Part shown: piece after piece, positions 21,158 through 32,654 of the stretch
Position numbering within the stretch: the stretch's first letter is position 1
How the letters are laid out: every line of letters starts with the position of its first letter
Assembly (NCBI RefSeq): GCF_026113935.1
Contig: NZ_JAPEUL010000011.1
Location: forward strand, 394,647-458,646
Length of the DNA stretch: 64,000 nt
From: Marinomonas rhodophyticola
GTDB taxonomy: Bacteria; Pseudomonadota; Gammaproteobacteria; Pseudomonadales; Marinomonadaceae
Direction: 5' to 3'
Translations under genes and position numbers: made by a program
The notes under the pieces: model-generated
Told to the model about the DNA's origin: nothing
Seen by the model: the letters and a program-made list of their open reading frames with translations, nothing else
Database searches by the model: none

Positions 21158-21826
21158 TAACAACCAATCTGCCTGATCCTTATACGTTGCGACTAATTCT
21201 GCGTTTAGTCCATCGCTTTGATTTATTCTGTCCATAGCCTGTTCATGATTGAAGTTCCAAGCTTTCATGTGTCGTTTTGCTAAGCGCTCGATGGCGACTG
21301 TAACGGGGATGTCTAAAAACCAATGTTCGTCGAAGAGGGGTTGAGACGCTTGCCAACCATCGTTTTGATGCAGCAAGTAGAGTCCTTCAATTAATATGAC
21401 CTTTGTGTCTTTTTTGATGGTTATATCGTCTTCAATCGGGTCACCTATGGCATGATCAAAACTTGGCCACAAAATATCGTCTTTCTGATAGCCTTGCTTA
21501 ATAAGCTTAACGCGTTCGATAAAAGCGGTGCTATCGAATGTCCATGGAGCGCCTCGTCTGGCAAATGCTTCTTCTGCATTAGGCAGGGCGTTAAGTTGGG
21601 CTTTCGATAGATGAAAGCCATCCATTGAAAGGCAAATGACTTCCATGTTTTGTTGTCTGCTGAAATAGTTGAGTAAATAATCTGCGAGTGTGCTTTTGCC
21701 TGAACCTGGACCTCCCGTTAACCCGATTAATGTTCGGTTAGGTTGATTTAAGTAAGCGTGGATTTTATCTAAGGCAATATGTACATCTGTTGAATTTGCA
21801 TAGCTATCATTCATATCAAGGGCCAT
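21149..21826 (-). CDS. P-loop nucleoside/pantothenate-kinase-like protein (YggC-like)
   Basis: A 225-residue soluble kinase of the uridine kinase/phosphoribulokinase/pantothenate kinase superfamily. Walker A is GLTGGPGSGKSTLADYLL near residue 35; SMDGFHLSKAQL with the catalytic Asp near residue 68; RRGAPWTFD and WPSFDHAIGDPIEDD in the substrate region; Walker B-like VILIEGLYLL near residue 143; a lid RLAKRHM near residue 182. This order is that of YggC-type kinases. The physiological substrate cannot be read from the sequence. It converges on the FUSC gene and is divergent from the DUF6482-like gene. Confidence 0.75.
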   Translation of the reverse strand: MALDMNDSYANSTDVHIALDKIHAYLNQPNRTLIGLTGGPGSGKSTLADYLLNYFSRQQNMEVICLSMDGFHLSKAQLNALPNAEEAFARRGAPWTFDSTAFIERVKLIKQGYQKDDILWPSFDHAIGDPIEDDITIKKDTKVILIEGLYLLHQNDGWQASQPLFDEHWFLDIPVTVAIERLAKRHMKAWNFNHEQAMDRINQSDGLNAELVATYKDQADWLLRV

Positions 21827-21952
21827 AAATTTTCCTGTTGTTGTTTTTTATTGCAGTACTTTAGCATGAACTTATTGTGTTGATTCGGCATTTTAAGTGA
21901 ACTGATCGATGGTTGGATCCGTACCTAAAGAAAATCACTGGAGTGTATTAGC

Positions 21953-22249
21953 ATGCAACTAAAAGAGCTTAAAAAAATTCCTCATATCGATAAAGTGAAG
22001 CTGCATTCTTTAGAGTCAAATTTGTATCAGCTGTCCGTTATCATAGGGGATAAAGAAGAGTATATAACAACCAATGAAGGGCGTTTTTTAACCAGCCATA
22101 ACAAGTTAGACTTACAGGCTTTGTTTAAGGATAAGAGCGTTGGCACCATGGTGTTATGTCACCAGAGTGCTTATGATGAAATGGTCGGTCAACCAGTTGG
22201 TGTTGGCAACACGCTAGAAGTGCCACTTGGAAATACTGACTTATCTTAA
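21953..22249 (+). CDS. DUF6482-like small protein
   Basis: A 98-residue soluble protein starting MQLKELKKIPHIDKVKLHSLE. The alternating pattern (VKLHSLESNLYQLSVIIG, then EYITTNEGRFLTSHNK, then MVLCHQSAYDEMVG) resembles DUF6482 proteins as I remember them from marine gammaproteobacteria and pseudomonads; no function is known. GGAGTG precedes the ATG. Its last 9 bases overlap the tail of vanR on the other strand. Confidence 0.6.
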   Translation: MQLKELKKIPHIDKVKLHSLESNLYQLSVIIGDKEEYITTNEGRFLTSHNKLDLQALFKDKSVGTMVLCHQSAYDEMVGQPVGVGNTLEVPLGNTDLS

Positions 22250-22972
22250 ATGATTGAGACTCATGTTGTTTAAAACTTGCATCTTCTCGCCATTTTTTTC
22301 TTTTTGGGAAAAAATTTTCGCGTAGCCATGGGTGGCGTTTGCATGCTCTCGCATAATTGCTTCAGCACGGCTTCCTTGTCCGTTGTGGATGGCGTCAAAC
22401 ACGGCATGATGTTGCATGTGGGCGAAATTAAAGCGGCGATACTCTTGAGCCAAGTTGTTGCGATCGAATGCCAAGGCACTAACCGATGCAAAAGGTAAGT
22501 GTTCATTGCGGCTTAATGCTTCAGCGATGGCTGGATTTAAGCTGGCTTCGATGATAATTTGATGGAAGCGCTGGTTCATGTCATGGTACATGGCGAGGTC
22601 TTGTTCATTGATACTGCCTTTCAAAAACAAATCATCGCCTTGTTTTAATAATTCTCGTAATTCCTTGGTCTGCGCGTTCGATAACGTATTTTCCGCTGCT
22701 TGTCTAGCTGCCAATCCTTCTAGTACGCCTCGCACTTCGATAGAGCCGCTAATTTCTGCCTGTGTTACTTGGCGTACCATATAGCCTCGACCTGATAATT
22801 TGGTTAGTAGGCCTTCTTGCTCTAGGGTGCGAAAAGCAATACGAATAGGTGTTCGAGAAACCCCCAATTGTTCCGCTGTGGGAATTTCCGCAAGGCGTTG
22901 TCCTGACTCAAGCTCCCCCGACAAAATCATTTGTCGTAAACGGCTGATAACATGTTGGCCCGGTTTGCTCAT
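22241..22972 (-). CDS. vanR: GntR-family repressor of vanillate genes (VanR-like)
   Basis: A 243-residue FadR-subfamily GntR regulator. The winged helix at residues 1-70 has ISRLRQMILSGELESGQRL and the recognition segment AEQLGVSRTPIRIAFRTLEQEG; a helical FCD ligand domain follows (EVRGVLEGLAARQAAE, then MNQRFHQIIIEASLNP). It is divergent from vanA, and the 227-base gap holds three identical palindromes that match the VanR operator known from Caulobacter. Expected mode: repression relieved by vanillate. Assignment to vanillate rests on context plus operator, not on ligand residues. Confidence 0.88.
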   Translation of the reverse strand: MSKPGQHVISRLRQMILSGELESGQRLAEIPTAEQLGVSRTPIRIAFRTLEQEGLLTKLSGRGYMVRQVTQAEISGSIEVRGVLEGLAARQAAENTLSNAQTKELRELLKQGDDLFLKGSINEQDLAMYHDMNQRFHQIIIEASLNPAIAEALSRNEHLPFASVSALAFDRNNLAQEYRRFNFAHMQHHAVFDAIHNGQGSRAEAIMREHANATHGYAKIFSQKEKNGEKMQVLNNMSLNHLR

Positions 22973-23037
22973 TGAGTCTGCCTTTAGTCGATTGGTAAAA
23001 AATAATCATAACGTATACACCGGAAAAAAAAGTAACC

Positions 23038-23049
23038 ATTGGATCCAAT
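23038..23049. promoter_or_regulatory. VanR operator 1
   Basis: Perfect 12-bp palindrome ATTGGATCCAAT, 65 bases upstream of the vanR start, well placed for autorepression. The same sequence is the known VanR operator of Caulobacter crescentus. Confidence 0.85.
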
Positions 23050-23106
23050 TGATAATCTTATATTTTTCAACTGTTTAGCGTATGAACTATTATTCATAAT
23101 ATAATC

Positions 23107-23118
23107 ATTGGATCCAAT
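23107..23118. promoter_or_regulatory. VanR operator 2
   Basis: Second exact copy of ATTGGATCCAAT, lying 15 bases upstream of the proposed vanA -35 element. Centre-to-centre distance from operator 1 is 69 bases. Confidence 0.85.
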
Positions 23119-23133
23119 TTATGCATAATAATC

Positions 23134-23161
23134 TTGTCTTATCAATTATTTTGATTATATT
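23134..23161 (+). promoter_or_regulatory. Putative vanA promoter
   Basis: TTGTCT at 23134-23139 and TATATT at 23156-23161 with a 16-base spacer. The -10 element overlaps operator 3, as expected for a repressed promoter. Not experimentally supported. Confidence 0.55.
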
Positions 23162-23170
23162 GGATCCAAT
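23159..23170. promoter_or_regulatory. VanR operator 3
   Basis: Third exact copy of ATTGGATCCAAT. It overlaps the proposed vanA -10 hexamer, so bound VanR would block RNA polymerase. Centre is 52 bases (about five helical turns) from operator 2. Confidence 0.87.
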
Positions 23171-23199
23171 AAATAAAAATAAAAGCAGGAGAACTTCAA

Positions 23200-24303
23200 A
23201 TGAGTCAGCAAACTTATCTTAAAAACGCATGGTATGTGGCCGCCATGTCCGAAGAGGTAGCGGGCAGCAAACCTCTTGGCCGTAAAATCTGTGGCGAAAG
23301 CATTGCTTTTTATCGTTCTCACGATAATGAAATTGCTGCGGTATTGGATTTTTGTCCACACCGTGGTGCGGCGTTGTCGTTAGGTTATGTCGAAGAGGGT
23401 CTTTTAGTTTGTGGCTATCACGGTTTAAAAATGGGCGCTGATGGCAAAACCAAAGAGATGCCGTTGCAGCGTGTAAAAGGCTTTCCTTGCATGAAGTCTT
23501 ATGCGGTAGAAGAGCGTTATGGTTTCATTTGGGTATGGCCGGGCGATCAATCACAAGCCGATAAAAGCTTGATTCCTCATTTGGAATGGGCGGTCAGTCC
23601 TGAATGGGCTTATGGTGGCGGTTTATACCATATCAACTGTGACTATCGTTTGATGATAGACAACCTCATGGACTTAACCCACGAAACATATGTGCATGCT
23701 AGCAGCATTGGTCAAAAAGAAATTGATGAGTCACCTGTTGCTACAAAAGTGGATGGTGATAAGGTTATTACTAGCCGTTTTATGGAAAATATTATGGCAC
23801 CACCATTCTGGCAAGCCGCACTTCGTGGTAACGGGCTAGCCGATAATGTCCCCGTTGATCGTTGGCAGATTTGTCGATTCAGTCCACCTTCTCATGTGAT
23901 GATTGATGTTGGCGTAGCTCATGCAGGAAATGGCGGCTTTGAGGCGCCAGCAGATAAAAAAGCCAGCAGTACCGTTGTGGACTTTATTACGCCAGAAACC
24001 GAGACCTCAATTTGGTATTTTTGGGGAATGGCGCGTAGCTTCAAGCCGGAAGACCAAGCGTTAACTGATACTATTCGAGAAGGGCAAGGTAAGATTTTTG
24101 CTGAAGATTTAGAGGTGCTTGAACGTCAGCAACAAAACCTTTTGGCGTTTCCTGATTATGATTTATTGAAGTTAGACATTGACGCGGGTGGTGTTCAGTC
24201 AAGACGTATCATTGATCGACTGATTGCTAAAGAGCAGACCGCCAGAGCATCAACTGCGGTGTCGCCTTCGCAGCCAGCGCCACTTCAAACAGTGTCATTT
24301 TAA
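23200..24303 (+). CDS. vanA: Vanillate O-demethylase oxygenase subunit
   Basis: Rieske non-heme iron oxygenase of 367 residues that demethylates vanillate to protocatechuate with electrons from VanB. The Rieske 2Fe-2S ligands are in CPHRGAALSLG and CGYHGL near residues 47-70. The mononuclear iron site is DNLMDLTHETYVHASS near residues 155-170. WYVAAMSEEV at the N-terminus is typical of VanA. GCAGGAGAA precedes the ATG. Related dicamba-type demethylases share the fold, but the operator and vanB partner favour vanillate. Confidence 0.92.
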   Translation: MSQQTYLKNAWYVAAMSEEVAGSKPLGRKICGESIAFYRSHDNEIAAVLDFCPHRGAALSLGYVEEGLLVCGYHGLKMGADGKTKEMPLQRVKGFPCMKSYAVEERYGFIWVWPGDQSQADKSLIPHLEWAVSPEWAYGGGLYHINCDYRLMIDNLMDLTHETYVHASSIGQKEIDESPVATKVDGDKVITSRFMENIMAPPFWQAALRGNGLADNVPVDRWQICRFSPPSHVMIDVGVAHAGNGGFEAPADKKASSTVVDFITPETETSIWYFWGMARSFKPEDQALTDTIREGQGKIFAEDLEVLERQQQNLLAFPDYDLLKLDIDAGGVQSRRIIDRLIAKEQTARASTAVSPSQPAPLQTVSF

Positions 24304-24317
24304 TATAATCAGTGCCA

Positions 24318-24348
24318 GCCAGAGAGTAGCTCTCACTTACTCTCTGGC
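24318..24348. other. Intercistronic hairpin between vanA and vanB
   Basis: GCCAGAGAGTA and TACTCTCTGGC form a perfect 11-bp stem with a 9-base loop. No T run follows, so it is more likely an mRNA-stabilising or processing element than a terminator. Confidence 0.6.
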
Positions 24349-24383
24349 TATGGTCTAAAAAAATAATAGGTCAGGAGAGCCAA

Positions 24384-25339
24384 ATGATTCCGGTCATTGT
24401 AAGAAATGTTGTTACCGAAGCGCAAGGTGTGGTTCGGCTTGTGCTAGGTTCTTTGGATGGCTCAGAGTTGCCCACTTTTGAAGCTGGTGCGCATATTGAC
24501 ATTAAGTTGCCAAGTGGTTTGGTTCGTCAATATTCATTATGTCGTTTGCAATCGGAAGCGCAGTACTATGAAATTGCAGTATTAAAAGACCCACAGTCAA
24601 GAGGTGGGTCGGTAGAGGTGCATTGCTTGGAAATTGGTGATGAGTTGTCTATTAGTGCACCTAAGAACCACTTTCCTTTGATGGACACAAAACGTCATAG
24701 TGTCTTGATTGCTGGTGGTATTGGTGTAACACCAATACTGCCAATGGCGCAACAGCTACAAAAAATGGGGTTGTCTTTTGAGTTCCATTATTGTGCAAGG
24801 ACCCCAGAGACAGCGGCGTTTGCATCGGCATTAAAAAGCGGTTCTTTTGCGGATAAAATGCATTTTCATTTCAGTGAAGTCGCTGAATCTGGTCAGATGG
24901 ATGTAGTGAGTGTTTTATCTCGTCATGCACATGATTCTGAATTGTATATCTGTGGTCCGGCTGCCTTTATTGATTATGTGTTATTGCAAGCGAAAATATT
25001 AGGTTGGCCTGAAGATAGATTACACCGAGAATTTTTTCAGCCCCTGTTCTGGATGAAAATATTAGCGAAAATACGCCATTTAAAGTTAAAATTCATAGCA
25101 CTGGTGAGGTCTTTGATGTCGGTGCTGATCAGAGTATTTTTGAAGTACTAGATAACAATGGTGTTTTCTTAGCAGTATCCTGTGAATCGGGCGTGTGCGG
25201 TACGTGCCAGACGGGGGTGATCGACGGTGTTCCTGACCATCGAGATGTGTTTTTAACGGATCAAGAGCACGCCTCAGGAAAGCTTGTCATGCCATGCTGT
25301 TCTCGTTCAAAAACGCCCATTTTAGAGCTAGACTTGTAA
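24384..25339 (+). CDS. vanB: Vanillate O-demethylase oxidoreductase subunit (one frameshift in this sequence)
   Basis: Phthalate-dioxygenase-reductase type electron donor for VanA. FMN domain with RQYSLCR near residue 50; NAD domain with LIAGGIGVTPILPMAQ near residue 110 and YICGPAAFIDYVL; plant-type 2Fe-2S domain at the C-terminus with CESGVCGTCQTG and the distal Cys in MPCCSRS. The frame breaks at 25032-25037 (six T; seven restores REFFSAPVLDENIS). Repaired length is 318 residues, normal for VanB. Without repair the protein would lose its iron-sulfur domain and be inactive. Confidence 0.93.
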
Positions 25340-25399
25340 TGTCTGTCCATGGGGGTTGCTTTTCATATCATATTGCCTCTTCTTGCTGAGTAACTGATT

Positions 25400-25441
25400 C
25401 TTCACTCAATGTAAAACAACTGTGTTTTACATTGAGTGAAG
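25400..25441. other. Long perfect inverted repeat upstream of pyrG
   Basis: An 18-bp perfect stem (left arm 25401-25418, right arm 25423-25440), extended to 19 bp by C25400-G25441, with a 4-base loop. No T run follows. It lies 60 bases after vanB and about 100 bases before pyrG; it could end vanB transcription, or be an operator or leader structure for pyrG. Confidence 0.65.
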
Positions 25442-25537
25442 GGGCTGACAATGTTATTATTTTCACCCGTCCTGAAGGTGCATTGATCTGTGCCATCAAA
25501 TCTCATTTTTTTATATTTTAAGGCGGGTTAAACACTC

Positions 25538-27173
<1,636 letters not shown>

Positions 27174-27197
27174 GTAGAGCAAACAGGCAGTTTGTGA

Positions 27198-28520
<1,323 letters not shown>

Positions 28521-28536
28521 TTTCGTCTGACTTAAT

Positions 28537-28566
28537 AAAGGGAGAACTTGGTTCTCCCTTTTTTTA
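28537..28566 (+). terminator. Intrinsic terminator after eno
   Basis: AAAGGGAGAAC and GTTCTCCCTTT form a perfect 11-bp stem with a TTG loop, followed by a long T-rich tract. Confidence 0.92.
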
Positions 28567-28629
28567 TTTTTTTTTGCTTCAATTCCTTCGATAATAAGGA
28601 ATGTATTTTTAAGATGTTGAGGGTGTTGT

Positions 28630-28908
28630 ATGGCACGGTTGTTAATTTTCTTTTTTGTTTGTGCCGTTGGCTATCAATCCTATCATTTGTATTTTGGTGA
28701 GCAGGGGATTAAACGTCAGGAAGAGCTAGCAAAACAGATTGCCTATCAAGAGCGTATCAACCTACGTCTAAAACATCGAAATCAAGCATTAAGAGCACAA
28801 GTGAACGATCTACGTCTTGGTGAAGAGGCGGTAGAAGAGCATGTGCGTAGTGAGCTGCAATATATAAAAGATGGTGAAGTATTTTATCGTATGGTGAATA
28901 AAAAATGA
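28630..28908 (+). CDS. ftsB: Cell division protein FtsB
   Basis: A 92-residue bitopic membrane protein: N-terminal helix LLIFFFVCAVGYQSYHLYFG, then a periplasmic coiled coil (about residues 28-65) and RSELQYIKDGEVFYRMV. FtsB forms the FtsQLB complex that activates septal peptidoglycan synthesis. The length, topology and position between eno and ispD all fit. It overlaps ispD by 4 bases. Confidence 0.93.
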   Translation: MARLLIFFFVCAVGYQSYHLYFGEQGIKRQEELAKQIAYQERINLRLKHRNQALRAQVNDLRLGEEAVEEHVRSELQYIKDGEVFYRMVNKK

Positions 28909-29624
28909 CGAAGCCACTGTGGGTTCTTATTCCTGCTGCTGGCGTTGGTCAACGTATGCAAGCGAATTGTCCAAAACAATACCTATCTCTTGCCGGACAA
29001 ACTATTTTAGACCGCACCATCGAGATTTTCATATCGCATCCACTTATTGCTGGTGTGCTCGTGGGTATTGGTGAGAATGATCCTTATTGGTTAGATTCTA
29101 TGTGGTATCAGCATGACTGTGTTCACAGCTTTATTGGTGGTAAAGAGCGCAGTGATACCGTACAAAAAGGTCTGCGTTATTTATTGAATAGCTTGGATGG
29201 TCTTCAGCAAGAGGTTTTGGTTCACGATGCGGCACGCCCTTTGTTAAGTCAAACGGCATTGAACCGGATCATCAATCATCACTCTGCACAAGGTGCATTA
29301 TTAGCCATGCCTGCCAAAGATACCGTAAAGCGACAGATGTCAGATCGGCCCTTGGTTGATGCGACTCTAGATCGTAATGCTATCTGGTTGGCACAGACAC
29401 CACAGAAGTTTCCTGCGCACGCTTTGTTAGAGGCATTAGAGAAAACACAAGCGCAAGGAATCTCAGTCACAGACGAATGTTCAGCGATGGAGAGTGTTGG
29501 TTGGCATCCTGATCTTATTATAGGAGAGAGCAGTAATATAAAAATAACGCTTCCTGAAGATTTGCTTATCGCTGAAGCACTTTTTTCTTTTCTTCTGAAT
29601 TCAAACAATAGGTGCCATTCATAG
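28905..29624 (+). CDS. ispD: 2-C-methyl-D-erythritol 4-phosphate cytidylyltransferase
   Basis: Third step of the MEP isoprenoid pathway: couples MEP to CTP. The 239 residues start [20 protein letters not shown], the nucleotide-binding loop with the conserved Arg and Lys; VHDAARPLL near residue 105 and [12 protein letters not shown] near residue 185 are signature blocks. The start overlaps the ftsB stop (ATGA), and ispF follows after 16 bases. Confidence 0.97.
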   Translation: MTKPLWVLIPAAGVGQRMQANCPKQYLSLAGQTILDRTIEIFISHPLIAGVLVGIGENDPYWLDSMWYQHDCVHSFIGGKERSDTVQKGLRYLLNSLDGLQQEVLVHDAARPLLSQTALNRIINHHSAQGALLAMPAKDTVKRQMSDRPLVDATLDRNAIWLAQTPQKFPAHALLEALEKTQAQGISVTDECSAMESVGWHPDLIIGESSNIKITLPEDLLIAEALFSFLLNSNNRCHS

Positions 29625-29640
29625 CATAGGAGTAACTATC

Positions 29641-30177
29641 ATGATGCCGTTTCGTGTAGGCCATGGTTTTGATGTACATAAATTTGGCGAGGGCGACCAC
29701 ATTGTCATCGGTGGTGTTTCTATCCCTTACACTCAGGGGCTGGTTGCTCATTCCGATGGTGATGTCGCATTGCATGCGTTGACCGATGCGTTGTTAGGGG
29801 CAGCGGCTCTTGGGGATATTGGAAAACATTTTCCAGATACTGACGTTGCTTTTTCAGGCGCTGATAGTCGGGTTCTGTTAAAGCGTGCTTACCAGGAAAT
29901 ACAGGCTCTTGGTTTTTGTGTAGGTAATGTTGATATCACTATTATTGCTGAAGCACCCAAAATGCGCCCTTACATCGATGCGATGCGAACTAATATTGCT
30001 GAAGACTTAGCCGTAGATATCAATGTTGTCAATGTGAAAGCAACGACCACGGAAAAGCTTGGTTTTACCGGTCGTAAAGAGGGTATTGCTGTTGAAGCCG
30101 TTGCGCTTATTTTTAAACAGGCTCATTTTAATCAAGCTCTTTTTAATCAAGCTCTTTTTAATCAAGGTAATGTATGA
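29641..30177 (+). CDS. ispF: 2-C-methyl-D-erythritol 2,4-cyclodiphosphate synthase with repeat-extended C-terminus
   Basis: Cyclises CDP-ME 2-phosphate to MEcPP. Zinc and active-site blocks are [10 protein letters not shown] near residue 6 and [25 protein letters not shown] near residue 37, then FPDTD and [23 protein letters not shown]. The family usually ends just after this last block (about 157-160 residues); here 178 residues are coded because the tail is followed by three 15-base repeats giving [15 protein letters not shown] and then GNV. The start may be 29641 or the next ATG at 29644. The last 4 bases overlap truD. Confidence 0.96.
   Translation: MMPFRVGHGFDVHKFGEGDHIVIGGVSIPYTQGLVAHSDGDVALHALTDALLGAAALGDIGKHFPDTDVAFSGADSRVLLKRAYQEIQALGFCVGNVDITIIAEAPKMRPYIDAMRTNIAEDLAVDINVVNVKATTTEKLGFTGRKEGIAVEAVALIFKQAHFNQALFNQALFNQGNV
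30121..30165 (+). repeat. Three tandem 15-bp repeats at the 3-prime end of ispF
   Basis: Units at 30121-30135, 30136-30150 and 30151-30165. Units 2 and 3 are identical; unit 1 differs by one base (A for T at its fifth position). Each encodes five residues, so copy-number change keeps the frame. Confidence 0.95.
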
Positions 30178-31268
30178 ATACCGAATGGCGATATGCTTGG
30201 TCTAAGCCGACTGTCACTGGGGATTTGAAAACCCATGTGCAAGACTTTTATGTCGAAGAGCAGTTGGGTTTTGAGCCTGATGGAAGAGGGGAATTTTGCT
30301 TTGTATTTATAGAAAAGGAAGGGGTGAATACCGACTTTCTCGCAAAGCGCTTGGCGCAGATTGCTGGCATAGGTCCTGATAAGGTGACTTATAGTGGTGT
30401 GAAAGATCGTCATGCCTGTACACGTCAGTGGTTTTGTTTGCATGTTTTGAATCGCGAGCCGGATTTTTCGACCATTCAGGAAGCTTTTAGGGAGCCGGAA
30501 AGTGTTCGTGTGATTGCACAGCTACGCCATTCAAAAAAACTGCGCACTGGTACACACTTAGCGAATCGTTTTGTGATTCGACTTCGTGAGATCAATGGCG
30601 ATTTGGACGAGCTAGAAGGGCGCTTACATCTGATTAAGCAGGCAGGTGTTCCTAACTATTATGGCCCCCAACGTTTTGGCATAAACGGTAATAATTTGCA
30701 TAACGGCAAAGACTTTGTCTTAAAAGGGCGGCAAAGTCGCCGTAAATTATCGAAAACAGAATCCTTTTGGTTATCGGCAATTCGTTCTTGGTGTTTCAAT
30801 GAGGCATTAAGTGATCAGGTGGAAAACGGTATGTGGATGCGTTTATGTGATGGTGACATTGCACAGTTTCAGCATAAGGATGAGCAATTTCGCGTAAAAG
30901 AAGTTGGCGCACTCATGCATTTAAGTGTGATGCGAGGTCACATAAGTCCTGTGTTGCCTATGATTAGTGAGGGTTGGGAGGCCGGTACAGGTGCTCAACG
31001 TGAGCAAGTCATGAAACACTCCTTGTCAGACAGTGCCGAGCTGGTGGACGCTCTGATTGCTTTTGATCTTTCCCGAGACAGCCGACTAGCGCGCCTTGTG
31101 CCTATGAACATGGCGTGGGAATTGCTTAGGGAGAGGGAAGGGAGCGCGCAATTGATCGTTGAGTTTTCTTTAACCAAGGGCTGTTTCGCCACGAGTATTT
31201 TGCGTGAAATGATAGATTTTACGGATAAATCAGCTGAGAAATACCATGAGAATTTTGATCGCCAATGA
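30174..31268 (+). CDS. truD: tRNA pseudouridine(13) synthase
   Basis: Forms pseudouridine at tRNA-Glu position 13. The 364 residues include [17 protein letters not shown] and [16 protein letters not shown], the catalytic Asp in [15 protein letters not shown] near residue 82, and [11 protein letters not shown] near residue 160. It overlaps ispF by 4 bases and surE by 23 bases. This order, ispF-truD-surE-pcm, is shared with many gammaproteobacteria. Confidence 0.96.
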   Translation: MNTEWRYAWSKPTVTGDLKTHVQDFYVEEQLGFEPDGRGEFCFVFIEKEGVNTDFLAKRLAQIAGIGPDKVTYSGVKDRHACTRQWFCLHVLNREPDFSTIQEAFREPESVRVIAQLRHSKKLRTGTHLANRFVIRLREINGDLDELEGRLHLIKQAGVPNYYGPQRFGINGNNLHNGKDFVLKGRQSRRKLSKTESFWLSAIRSWCFNEALSDQVENGMWMRLCDGDIAQFQHKDEQFRVKEVGALMHLSVMRGHISPVLPMISEGWEAGTGAQREQVMKHSLSDSAELVDALIAFDLSRDSRLARLVPMNMAWELLREREGSAQLIVEFSLTKGCFATSILREMIDFTDKSAEKYHENFDRQ

Positions 31269-31992
31269 TGATGGCTTAGACGCGGTTGGTATACAAACGC
31301 TGGCACAATATTTACAGCAAGAATATTCGATTCTAATCGTCGCACCAGATCGTAACCGCAGTGGGGCGAGTAATTCTCTGACCTTAACGCGTCCAGTACA
31401 GCCAGTTAAAGTTGCTGACCATCAATACCGTGTTGATGGCACGCCTACTGACTGCGTTAATCTCGCTTTATCTGGCGTGATTGATGGTGACGTTGATTTA
31501 GTGGTGTCAGGGATTAATCATGGTGCCAACTTGGGTGATGACGTTATTTATTCGGGTACCGTTGCGGCGGCGATGGAGGCTCGACATTTGGGGCGTCCTG
31601 CGTTGGCTGTTTCTTTGGTGGGGAGTCAATATTTTGATACGGCGGCAAAGGTGGTTATGCAACTCTTGAAAGATGCTCATACATTGACTTTGCCTGCAGG
31701 AATTCTATTGAATGTAAACGTTCCAGATATTCCTTATGATGAGCTTAAGGGCATACAGGTAACACGCCTTGGTTATCGTCATAAGGCGCAAGCACCTATC
31801 TCGGCTCAACACCCTCGGGGAATGCCAAGCTTTTGGATTGGTGCTTTGTCAGGCCCACATGATGAGTCTGAGGGAACCGATTTTTGTGCGATTGAGAATG
31901 GCTATGTCTCAATTACACCGATCCATACAGATATGACTTGTTATGGGGTTCAACCTCTTCTCAAAGGATGGACCGACACTGTCACGCTATGA
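31246..31992 (+). CDS. surE: 5'/3'-nucleotidase SurE
   Basis: Stationary-phase survival nucleotidase of 248 residues. The metal site is the N-terminal [15 protein letters not shown] (the DD pair), with APDRNRSGASNSLTL, DGTPTDCVNLAL and VSGINHGANLGDDVIYSGTVAAAMEA. The start lies 23 bases inside truD; the stop overlaps pcm (ATGA). Confidence 0.97.
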   Translation: MRILIANDDGLDAVGIQTLAQYLQQEYSILIVAPDRNRSGASNSLTLTRPVQPVKVADHQYRVDGTPTDCVNLALSGVIDGDVDLVVSGINHGANLGDDVIYSGTVAAAMEARHLGRPALAVSLVGSQYFDTAAKVVMQLLKDAHTLTLPAGILLNVNVPDIPYDELKGIQVTRLGYRHKAQAPISAQHPRGMPSFWIGALSGPHDESEGTDFCAIENGYVSITPIHTDMTCYGVQPLLKGWTDTVTL

Positions 31993-32654
31993 GCTTGCAT
32001 GATCTCAATTGGCTAATCTCACACCCTGAACCCAAAGCAACTCAAATGGTTAAGTATCTTAGGGAGCAGGGTATTACGCATGACGAATTATTGGCGCTGA
32101 TGGGAAGCCTTCCGCGTCATGAGTTTGTCGAGCCGGCATTTTCCCATTTAGCGTATTCTGCGACCTCTCTTCCGATAGGGCGTAATCAAACCATCAGTCA
32201 GCCGCTGACCGTGGCGAGAATGACGCAATGGCTTTTGACCCACGCCCGTCTTGGTCGTGTGTTGGAAATTGGTACAGGATCAGGCTATCAAACTCGAATC
32301 TTAGCGCACTTTTTTAATAAAGTTCATACCGTCGAGCGTCAGCATTGGCTTTACTTGCAGGCAAAGCAGCGCTTGCTGTCCATGGGGGTTAAAAATGTTG
32401 AGTATTTGTTTGCTGATGGTCAAACTGGGTGGCCTCACAAAGTAGAAATGGACGCTGTGATTATTACCGCGATGGCAAGCAAAATTCCGTTAGCCTTGAC
32501 GGAGTGTCTAAAACAACAAGGCATTTTAATTATGCCGATCGATCATCCTAGTCCACAAATTGGTTGTTGGCGTAAAGAGGGTGAGCGTTGGAAATGTTTG
32601 GGAACTGAACCGGCGTTTTTTGTCCCGTTATTAGAAGGATTGGAACATGCCTAA
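31989..32654 (+). CDS. pcm: Protein-L-isoaspartate O-methyltransferase
   Basis: Repairs isoaspartyl residues with S-adenosylmethionine. I start at ATG 31989, which overlaps the surE stop; an earlier in-frame codon at 31938 lies wholly inside surE. The 221 residues have PRHEFVEPAF, the substrate-binding TISQPLTVARM and the SAM motif VLEIGTGSGYQTRILA near residue 90. Next to surE and rpoS, a standard stationary-phase group. Confidence 0.94.
   Translation: MSLHDLNWLISHPEPKATQMVKYLREQGITHDELLALMGSLPRHEFVEPAFSHLAYSATSLPIGRNQTISQPLTVARMTQWLLTHARLGRVLEIGTGSGYQTRILAHFFNKVHTVERQHWLYLQAKQRLLSMGVKNVEYLFADGQTGWPHKVEMDAVIITAMASKIPLALTECLKQQGILIMPIDHPSPQIGCWRKEGERWKCLGTEPAFFVPLLEGLEHA

Noticed and set aside
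21909-21922. A fourth VanR-like site (TTGGATCC) before the DUF6482-like gene
   Set aside because: Only one half and the centre match; the outer bases differ, so it is not the 12-bp palindrome.
25426-25460. A pyrG promoter using TTTACA within the inverted repeat
   Set aside because: No -10 element lies at 16-18 bases; the nearest TATTAT is about 22 bases away.
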